Of a DNA stretch of 64,000 bases, positions 56,333 to 64,000 are shown one piece after another (within the stretch, counting starts at the first letter, position 1; each line of letters begins with the position of its first letter). Both the position numbers and the translations under genes were made by a program. This stretch comes from Lithobates sylvaticus (lineage: Eukaryota; Chordata; Amphibia; Anura; Ranidae), in the NCBI GenBank assembly GCA_028564925.1, contig CM053034.1, positions 152,747,356 through 152,811,355 of the forward strand. The letters are read 5' to 3'. The notes below the pieces were generated by a model. That model searched no databases and was not told where the DNA came from. It saw only the letters and a list, made by a program, of their open reading frames with translations.

Positions 56333-56617
56333 CCTGATTCACACCTGTGCAGGTTTGAAGTCGCGCTACTTCAGCGCAACGCCAAAGCCGACTATCAAAT
56401 TTCATGTGCGGCTTGCTGACATCTGTGCAGCTTCATTTAACAGATGTCAATGCAAGTCGCACTGAAATTGCACAGAAATAGTGCAGGAAACTTGTTTTAA
56501 AGTCATTGTGACTGAAGTCGCATCGATTTCAGCGGTTCTATTGCCGCAAATGAGGTGCGATTTGTCATGCGACTTTGAACTGTTAGGACGCATGACAAGT
56601 TGCACTAGTGTGAACCA
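56333..56617. mobile_element. Harbinger-like MITE related to 30725-30993
   Basis: The left is CCTGATTCACACCTGTGCAGG and the right is the complement CTGGTTCACACTAGTGCAAC. Between them, GAAGTCGC and GCGACTT words pair. A 3-bp duplication is not clear. Non-coding. Confidence 0.55.
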
Positions 56618-57107
56618 GTTTTTATTGTCCTTTTGGGGAGATTTTTTCTAATTTTGCATTGTGTCTCCAGAAAAGGAAGTGATGGGAAATCTCCCCAGAG
56701 GGACACAGAGAAAGTAACTCGATAAGAGTTTTAACCCTTTCCTATTCTACCAAACATTCCCTCTTCCTTGGCATTAACTTAGGCACCGCCATGCTCCAAA
56801 ATGACAGCACATTTGGGTTAACTTTAAAAAAGGAATAGAAGACTTCACTTCCCTTGGTAAATAAGGTGAAGCTGTGTTTGTGTTAAATAATAATAATGAT
56901 AATAATAAATATCACATGCAAAGGAAATAAAAGAAAAAAAAATTTTTTTGCATAACCATACAGTAATTGAATGATTGAAATGAAAACAGCTTCAACTCTA
57001 CCACTAAGCTAAACGACCATTTACCATAGAAAGGAAACATGCTCAATTCCTTTAGTTAGTCAGGCTCATAGTCTCTGACTACAAGGTGAACTATGGCTGT
57101 TTATTGT
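56618..57107. other. Intronic sequence with AAT microsatellite
   Basis: 56885-56912 is an imperfect (AAT)n. 56640-56740 carries GGGAGATTTTTTCT...GGAAATCTCCCC, a decayed T2-like hairpin. Nothing else recognised. Confidence 0.4.
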
Positions 57108-57905
57108 TTAACCACTTCAGCCCCAGAAGGATTTACCCCCTTCCTGACCAGAGCATTTTTTTGCAATTCGGCACTGTGTCGCTTTAGCTGACAATTACGC
57201 GGTCGTGCAACGTTGTACCCAAACAAATTTGACGTCCTTTTTGTTCACAAATAGAGATTTCTTTTGGTGGTATTTGATCACCTCGTTTTTTTTTTTTGCG
57301 CTATAAACAAAAAAAGAGCGACAATTTTGAAAAAAAAAAGCAATCTTTTTTACTTTTTGCTATAATAAATATCCCCCAAAAATATATAAAAAAAAAAATT
57401 TCTTCCACAGTTTAGGCCGATATGTATTCTTCTACATATTTTTGGTAAAAAAATTGCAATAAGTGTATATTGATTGGTTAGCGCAAAAGTTATAGCGTCT
57501 ACAAAATAGGGAATAGATTTATGGCATTTATTTTTTTTATTTTTATTTTTTACTAGTAATGGCGGCGATCTGCGATTTTTATCGGGACTGCGACATTATG
57601 GCGGACAGATCGGACACTTTTGACACTATTTTGGGACCATTGACATTTATACAGCGATCAGAGCTACAACTAGCCACTGATTACTGTACAAATGACACTG
57701 GCAGGGAAGGGGTTAAACACTAGGGGCGATCAAGGGGTTAACTGTGTTCCCTAGGTGTGTTCTAACTGTAGGGGGGATGGGCTCACTACAACATGACAGA
57801 GATCACTGCTCCCAATAACAGGGAGAAGGAGATCCCTGTCATGTTGCTAGGCAGAACAGGGAAATGCCTTGTTTACATAGGTATCTCACCGTTCTGCCTC
57901 TCTTC
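57108..57905 (+). mobile_element. CCACTT/TTAA element, right side cut
   Basis: Left TTAA at 57108-57111 then CCACTTCAGCCCCAGAAGG, followed by the usual blocks through CACTGGCAGGGAAGGGGTTA and the GGTGTGTTCTAACTG stretch. It changes into hAT-family sequence near 57905 and its own right terminus is missing. Confidence 0.7.
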
Positions 57906-58770
57906 GCCTTCCCCCCATGTTGATGGGGACAAGGTCCTCTTTCCCACAACCCTCGCCGGTGGTTGTGAGGATCTGCAGGCATGGGGCATATCGGAATCTG
58001 GAAGCCCCCTTTAAGCCCCCCCCCCCCCGTGTGAATGAGTAGGGGTACATTGTACTCCTACTCATTCACCAAAAAAAAAATGTCAAAAAGAAAAAATTAC
58101 ACTGAGACAGTTTTTGACAATTCCTTTATGAAAAAAAACAAAAACTATTTCCCCCAGTGTAGATCCATTGTCAATCACGATGCCTGCTGCCACTGCCGAC
58201 CCGAAAAAAGAAAAAATCTCCACTCGCCCAGAAGTTCCAGTCATCTGCCTGCTCCGTCACCTGACAGTTCTTAAATCGCTAAGGGAGGGGGAACCTGGCG
58301 ACGTCACCTGGTGGCACCTCCCCCTTGTGACATTATCGGCCGGTGCATGCTGGGTCGATTCACATGGGGAGCCGGGATCTGGGGGCCCTCTTGTTAAAGG
58401 GGGCTTCCAGATTCCAATAAGCCCCCTGCCCGTATACCCCCACAACCACCGGCCAGAGTTGTGGGGAAGAAGCCCTTGTCCCCATCAACATAGGGGGAAG
58501 GTGCTTGCTTGCCCTCCCCCTTTCTTGGCCTGCCAGGCTGCATGCTCGGATAAGGGTCTGGTATGGATTTCGGGGGGGGGGGCCCATGTCATTTTGTTTA
58601 ATTTTGGCATTGGGTTCCCCGCAAAATCCATACCAGACCTAAGAGTCTAGTATGGATTTAGGGGAGAACCCACGCCGAAAAAATTGTGAAGTGGGGTTCC
58701 ACTTCATCCGTACCGACCAAAAAGGGCACGGTATGGATTGCGGGAGACCCCCACGCTGTTTTTTTTTTCA
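57906..58770. mobile_element. Relative of the palindromic hAT element
   Basis: CCCATGTTGATGGGGACAAGG, CACAACC...GCCGGTGGTTGTG, ATCGGAATCTGGAAGCCCCC and TGACAATTCCTTTAT occur in the left half. Their complements return in the right half (GGGGGCTTCCAGATTCC at 58400, CCACAACCACCGGCC at 58439). This copy is thus an eroded version of the inverted-repeat plan of 10762-13703. Clean TIRs and duplication are not seen. Confidence 0.6.
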
Positions 58771-59330
58771 GATCAAATGTGTTCAAACCTGATCAGATTT
58801 GCGATTCAAATGCGTTCCCAAGGTAATAAGCCTGAAATTCACATCTGAACTGCACCGCAGTGCTCAGAAAACACACACTACTCTGTCTTAAATTGCAGCG
58901 AATTCGGACTGCTGCTGCACCGCATATATGTGAACCGGGTCCATAAAAAAGGCTGCCGGTTAACATGTCATGCAAATCCAATGCGGTTCAAAACGCATCC
59001 AATTTGCATACATGTGAACAGAGTGTGGTCCCCCAAATAGAATGTAAGTCAATAAATAATGCAATAGGAAATACATTATATACTACAGTATGCGTGTCGC
59101 TGGCACACACATGTGATGTCATAATGGGTCTACGTAACGTGCATAGTGCGGTGCTGTCACATACACGTGTGTGACGTGGTGACATCACCGTATTTATTAG
59201 ACACGTGGCTTTGACTACTTTTTCTATATTAATAGTGAAACCTATCAGCACAAATAAATTCTTAAAATTTTTTAACAGAAAATCGTGAAAAATATATATA
59301 GATATATATATTTATGTTTCTATATTTTCT
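58771..59330. other. Intronic sequence with MITE-like pieces
   Basis: 58780-59035 repeats AAATGCG and TGCAAATCCAATGCGG-type words and CATGTGAAC ends, like the GTGTGAA MITEs. 59106-59190 includes GTGATGTCATAATGGG and ACGTGGTGACATCAC, an imperfect hairpin. A (TA)n lies at about 59285-59312. Confidence 0.4.
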
Positions 59331-60533
59331 AAATAAACAATCAAAAAAGTCCCATTGGGTGCATTAACAAATCCACGCTGCAAATATATGAACATTTCTT
59401 CAGTGAATGCACAACTTCAACACCCCGTGTCTAATATCTTCACACACTGGGCATCCGTCACCACGATAGAATAGAGACTTCTCATAGCTCCCCACTCAAT
59501 GCAAATGAAAAAAATGTCTCACTCAAATATCTCCTTTCCTCCTCTCCACATCGAGCAGAAATTCCACACAGCTGGCGACAGTTGATATGTAACAAGGTAA
59601 AAAGGACAGACATAGGTTTTTTTTTTACTAAAGGCAAATCCACTTTGCACTACAAGTGCACTCGCAGTGCACTTGGAAGTGCAATCGCTGTAGATCCGAG
59701 GGGGGACATTGCTTGTACGCGATTGGATGATAAAAATCAGCAGAGCTTGCCCTCATTTCAGATCTTCCCCTGAGATTTACAGCTACTCCACTTCCAAGTG
59801 CACTTTCAAGTGCACTTGCAGTGCAGAGTGGATTTGCATTTAGTAAATCAACCCCATAGTGTGTACCATAACAACACTCTATTTAAACCCCGCTAAAAGT
59901 TTCACTTACAAGATAATCAATAACATACGCTTGTAAAACATTATCCTCCGGCTCACCACCTCCAACGGCGTGACTCCGGTCAGAACGTCACATAGCTCAA
60001 CTCCTCCCCTAGACGCGTGTCGCCACGTGATGGGGCTTCTTCAGTAGGTTCGAAGAAGCCCTATCACGTGGCGACATGCGTCTAGGGGAGGAGTTGAGCT
60101 GTGTGATGTTCTGACTGGAGTCGCGCCATTGGAGATGGTGAGCCGGAGGATATGGTTTTACAAGCGTATATTTTTGATTATCTTGTAAGTGGATCTTTTA
60201 GTGGGGTTTAAATAAAGTGTTGTTACGGTACACACTATGTCTGTCCTTTTTACCCAGTCACGTATCCCCTGTGGGGAGCTGTGAGAAGTTTCTGCTCTAT
60301 CGATGTGGAGAGGAGGAAAGGAGAGATTCACATGATTTGAGTGAGATGTTTTTTTGCTTTTTTTTGCATTGAGGTTAGCAGGCCCTTCACCTGGTGATGG
60401 ATACTCACAGTGCGTGAAAATATTAGACACGTGTGTTGAAGTTGTGCACTTTTTCACTGAAGAAATGTTCATATATTTGCAGAGTGGATTTGTTAGTGCC
60501 CTCAATGAAACTTTTTTGATTGTTTATTTACAT
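59331..60533. mobile_element. Foldback element with long arms
   Basis: The two halves are inverted copies around about 60040. GAACATTTCTTCAGTGAATG at 59392 pairs with the complement near 60460, CTCCTCTCCACATCGAGCAG pairs near 60300, and CCTAGACGCGTGTCGCCACG pairs near 60075. Arms are about 480 bp once the MITE at 59616-59854 is removed from the left arm. The centre has GGCTTCTTCAGTAGGTTCGAAGAAGCC. The CTTCTTCAG...ACGCGT pattern recalls Penelope-like tails, but no coding remains. Confidence 0.7.
59616..59854. mobile_element. TTTACTAAAGGCAAATCC MITE, TSD CATAG
   Basis: Left TTTACTAAAGGCAAATCCAC and right complement TTTACTAAATGCAAATCCAC, with CATAG at 59611-59615 and 59855-59859. The opposite arm of the host foldback reads GACAGACATAGTGTGTACC in complement without the MITE and so shows the empty site. 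Non-coding, 239 bp. Confidence 0.8.
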
Positions 60534-61417
60534 TGCTGCACTACACTGATATTTTTTTATATATGTGTTCTATATGTTGCACTTTATTCACCCCTGACAA
60601 AACCCGCAATGGTGAAACATGTTGGGTTGTAGGATTTTGAGTTTTGGGGACTTTGATTCACTTTTCTGTAAATAGTTGATACCTTTTGGTGAATGCAGGA
60701 AAAGGTGTGTTTTATAGAGTAGATGGAGTAATCCTGAGAGATATTGTGACTAACCGAGGCTCAGCTGGATGTTATAGTTTCTAATGGATAGTAGTAGATA
60801 GAATGTAGAATGGGAGCCAACTGAGAGACTCTTTCACAAATGTAATTTGTACCGTAGGAGTTTTTTTTCTTATATATTTCTTTTTTTTTTACATTCATTT
60901 TTATAATAAAAATAAAATGTTAAGACCCAGTGGATTAGATGCATAGTAAGAGAGGCACGTCACCTCCCCTTCTATTTATTTTTGGCAAATTCCCTATAGT
61001 AAGATAGATTTTTTAATAATTCAGGTGATTTTTTTTGTCCTTTTGAGCAACTTTCTTATGTCAGAGCTGCCCCACTGATGACTGGTGGGGGAATATTCAA
61101 GAAGCAGCAGGGGAAGTGGTGCCCATTCCTCTCCAGGAAGCAGCACAGTGTATATAGATACATATGACCAGACAGACAACAATTTGGTAACAAATTCAAT
61201 TTGACAAAGCCTTACTTTAATAAAACTAATAGAATGAATGGAAACAGCGGATTATAGTGTTTGTAATTGTAGGCAAATTGTTCACTATAATACATATTGC
61301 CTTAGGTGTTTCAAAGGGAAACCTGTTTATGATTATAAAAAGGATTTAAAATTTGATTTGCCTAATATGGTAAATAGATATTTGAAAGACCTTAGGCACA
61401 CGTTTAGAATAGTACCA
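60534..61417. other. Intronic sequence, retroelement-tail-like piece
   Basis: 60590-60635 reads CCTGACAAAACCCGCAATGG then GAAACATGTTGGGTTG, again the style of the retroelement tails at 31510 and 48240. 61091-61111 repeats the word found at 25507. An 83-codon frame from 61238 is unlike any protein I know. Confidence 0.35.
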
Positions 61418-61843
61418 CTTCAATACAGGGCACTTTCACTCTCTTCCTGCCCAGGCCAATTTTCAGCTTTCAACGCTGTTGCACTTTGAATGACAATTGC
61501 GCAGTTAAGAAACACTGGAGTGATTTACTAAAGGCAAATCCACTTTGCACTGCAAGTGCACTTGGTAGTGCATTCGCTTTAGATCTGAGGGGAAGATCTG
61601 AAATAAGGGGAAGCTCTGCTGATTTTATCATCCAATCATGTACAAACAAAAATGCTTTTTTTTTTCCTTGCATGTCCCCCTCAGATCTACAGCGACTGCA
61701 CTTCCAAGTGCACTTGTAGTGCAAAGTGGATTTGCCTTTAGTAAATAAACCCCACTGTACCCATATGACATGTTTATAATCTTTTTCACACAGTTAGAGC
61801 TTTCTTTTGGTGGTATTTAACCACTTGACAACTGGGCACTTAA
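61418..61843 (-). mobile_element. Fragment of CCACTT/TTAA element, split by a MITE
   Basis: CCACTTCAATACAGGGCAC and GCCAATTTTCAGCTTTCAAC represent the family's end in reverse. After the MITE at 61518-61752 it resumes as CACTGTACCCATATGAC and TTCTTTTGGTGGTATTTAAC. It abuts the next copy at 61840. Confidence 0.65.
61518..61752. mobile_element. TTTACTAAAGGCAAATCC MITE, TSD CACTG
   Basis: Left GATTTACTAAAGGCAAATCC, right complement TTTACTAAAGGCAAATCC. CACTG occurs at 61513-61517 and 61753-61757. It is the sister copy of 59616-59854. 235 bp, non-coding. Confidence 0.8.
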
Positions 61844-63031
61844 CCACTTGCCGCCCGCCCTATAGGCAAATGACGTCTGCAAAATGGTTTCAAAATCTTG
61901 ACCGGGCATCATATGACGTCCTCAGGATTTTGAGCCGCTGCACGCACCCCGGGGGGTGCGCATCGCGTCAATCGTTGTTGTGGGGTGTCAGTCTGACACC
62001 CCGCAACTACGATCTCGGTAAAGACTTTCCAACAGAGACTCTTTACCACGTGATCAGCCGTGTACAATCACGGCAGATCACAGTGTAAATAGGAAGAGCC
62101 GGTGATCGGCTTTTCCTCACTCGCATCTGTCAGACGCGAGTAGAGGAGAGCCGATCGGCTGATTATCAGCGCAGCCCCCCCCGAGGATGACCACACTGGA
62201 CCACCAGGGATGCCACCAGACCACCAGGGATGCCCAGCACCAGGTATGCCACCCTAGACCACCAGGGATGCCAGTCAGTGCCCACAATGGATGCCAATCA
62301 GTGCCCACAATGGGCATCACTGATTGGTATGCATTATTGTTTGGCACTGATTGGCATGCATCAGTACAAAACAAAAAAATACAATGCTGCCTATCAGTGC
62401 CCATCTGTGCCACCTATCAGTGCCCATCCGTGCCACCTATCAGTGCCCATCCATGCCGCCTATCAGTGCCCATCCATGCTCATCCGTGCCGCCATATCAA
62501 TGCCCATCTGTGCCGTCTATCCATGCCAATCCGTGCCAGCTATCAGTGCCAATTTGTGCTACCTATCAGTGCCCATCCGTGTCGCCCATTAGTGCCACCT
62601 ATCAGTGCCGCCTATCAGTGCCACATATCAGTGCCCATCAATGCCACCTCATCAGTGCCACTTCATTGGTGCCACCTCATCTGTGCCCATCAGTGCTGCC
62701 TTATCAGTGCCCGTTGGTGCAGCCCCATCCGTGCCCATCAGTGAAGGACTAAACTTACTTATTTACAAAGTTTTGAAACTGAAACAAAAAAATAATTTTT
62801 TTTTTTCAAAATTTTCGGTCTTTTTTTATTTGTTTAGCAAAAAATAAAAACCGTAGATGTGATCAAATACCACCAAAAGAAATCTCTATTTGTGGGAAAA
62901 AAATGATAAAAATTTCATTTGGGTACAGTGTAGCATGACCGCGCAATTGTCATTCAAAGTGCGACAGCGCTGAAAGCTGAAAATTGGTCTGGACAGGAAG
63001 GTGTTTAAGTGCCCAGTATTGAAGTGGTTAA
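61840..63031 (+). mobile_element. CCACTT/TTAA element with minisatellite, complete-looking
   Basis: TTAA at 61840-61843 and 63028-63031; ends CCACTTGCCGCCCGCC and the complement CCACTTCAATACTGGGCAC. Left part: GTCAGTCTGACACCCCGCAA hairpin and a GTGATCAGCCGTG...CACGGCAGATCAC hairpin. Middle: minisatellite. Right: the conserved TACCACCAAAAGAAATCTC block. 1,192 bp and the best reference copy in the window. Confidence 0.8.
62265..62745. repeat. CAGTGCCCATC minisatellite
   Basis: Imperfect units such as TATCAGTGCCCATCCGTGCC (about 20-22 bp) run through the stretch. Overlapping frames are periodic translations. It occupies the same place within its element as the arrays at 1300, 18818 and 46690. 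Confidence 0.85.
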
Positions 63032-64000
63032 ACCGCCCTCGTGACCAGACCAATTTTCAGCTTTTGGTGCTCTCACACTTTGAATGACAATTACTCAGTC
63101 ATGCAACACTGTACCCAAATTATTTTTTTTGTCCTATTTTTCATACAAATAGAGCTTTCTTTTGGTAGTATTTGACAATTTTTTTGCGCTATAAATAAAA
63201 AACCTTGAAAATTTAGAAAAAAAACACATTTTTCTTTGTTTCTGTGATAACATTTTGCAAATTATTAATTTTCCTTCATAAATTTTGGCCACAATTTATA
63301 CTGCCACATATCTTTGGTAAAATTAACCCAAATTAGTGGATATTATTTGGTCTTTGTGAAAGTTGGAGAGTCTACAAGCTGTGGTGCAAATCATAAAAAA
63401 TTGATCACACCCGATGTACTGGTGGCCTATCTCATTTCTTGTGACCCGAACAAGCCAAGAAAGTACAAATACCCCCCAAATGACCCCTTTTTTGAAAGTA
63501 GACATTCCAAGGTGTTTAGTAAGAGGCATGGTGAGGTTTTTGATGTTGTAATTTTTTCCCACAATTCTTTGCGAAATGAAGATTTTTTTTCCCCACAAAA
63601 TTGTCATTGCAATAGGTTATTTCTCTCACATGGCATGTATATACTACAAATGACACCCCACAATAAATTCTGCTACTCCTCCTGAGTATTATGATACCAC
63701 ATGTGTGGGACTTTTCCACAGCCTAGCCAGTTAGAGAGGCCCAACATGCAGGGAGCGCCATCACGTGTTCTAGGAGCATAAATTACACATCTAACTTGTT
63801 GACTACCTATTACACTTTTGAAGGCCCTGTAGCACCAGGACATTGACACGTGACAATGACGTGGCACTGATGACAGATGGCACTGATACGTGGCACTGAT
63901 GACAGATGGCACAGATATGTGGCACCCATGACAGATGGCACTAATACGTGGCACTGATGACAGATGGCACTAATACGTGGCACTGATGACAGATGGCACT
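63028..64000 (-). mobile_element. CCACTT/TTAA-family copy, reverse, runs off window
   Basis: It starts at the TTAA shared with the previous element and reads, in reverse, the same right third as 18439-20480 (for example AAATACCCCCCAAATGACC at 63468-63486 and GGAGCGCCATCACGTGTTCT at 63753). It reaches a GATGGCACTGATACGTGGCA minisatellite at about 63840-64000, cut by the window edge. Confidence 0.7.
63314..63685 (+). other. Open frame shared with 19888-20154
   Basis: A 123-codon frame whose first ~80 residues match the 88-codon frame in the other copy (KYKYPPNDPFFESR, SKVFSKRHGE). The C-terminal part differs. Product unknown; coding status doubtful. Confidence 0.35.

Larger units (their letters stand above)
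51507..64000 (+). other. th: Presumed th intron 1 (continues past window)
   Basis: The intron starts GTAAGG. I looked for the next exon, whose product should contain the Ser40 motif RRQSLIEDARKE, and saw nothing like it to the end of the window. Intron 1 would then exceed 12.4 kb, longer than I recall for mammals, and most of the excess is transposons. 51600-52550 and 52700-53130 hold T-rich sequence without named features. Confidence 0.65.

Noticed and set aside
61238-61489. Cys-containing 83-codon frame as a zinc-binding protein
   Set aside because: The C-terminal half enters a transposon fragment, and the Cys spacing fits no family I know.
62187-62752. 185- and 133-codon frames
   Set aside because: Periodic translation of the CAGTGCCCATC array.

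Overview
This looks like a non-coding-rich stretch of a large amphibian nuclear genome, most likely a ranid (true) frog. That is inferred from the repeats. There are many copies of TTAA-bounded elements that begin and end in CCACTT, T2/Kolobok-like MITEs that begin TTAAAG, PIF-Harbinger MITEs whose ends read as TGCCGCGTACACACG, hAT-type elements with exact 8-bp target-site duplications, Tc1-like transposons, L1, CR1 and Penelope-like remnants, and a Ty3/gypsy chromodomain fossil. No bacterial gene organisation, CRISPR array or RNA gene was seen.

The one host gene recognised is tyrosine hydroxylase (th). Its first coding exon is at 51417-51506 on the + strand, with a perfect cAMP response element (TGACGTCA, 51346-51353) and a TATA box (51363-51368) just upstream. 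The exon encodes 30 residues, ends in phase 0 and is followed by a GTAAGG donor, as in mammalian TH. No later th exon was found. The remaining ~12.5 kb is therefore read as intron 1 packed with transposons. Positions 1-51300 are th upstream intergenic DNA; neither ASCL2 nor INS, the usual neighbours, was recognised.

Layout: 1-10.7 kb holds scattered MITEs, two minisatellites and a foldback element. 10762-13703 is a 2.94-kb hAT-type element that is almost one giant palindrome. 15.4-20.5 kb holds TTAA elements, including a 2-kb copy with a large minisatellite. 21.5-29.2 kb holds split Tc1, Harbinger, hAT, CR1 and gypsy remnants. 30.7-38.7 kb holds MITEs, a hAT element, an L1 with a hAT insertion and a Tc1-like element. 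38.7-50.8 kb holds possible LTR fragments, a T2 MITE split by an L1 with a 16-bp target duplication, more TTAA elements, a Penelope-like remnant and a Harbinger element with transposase remnants about 0.6 kb upstream of the th promoter. 51.3 kb to the end is the th promoter, exon 1 and a heavily nested intron.

The main biology is therefore the th promoter and exon 1, plus a detailed record of nested transposition. Several insertions can be dated relative to each other and have readable target duplications. No new protein-coding system was found.
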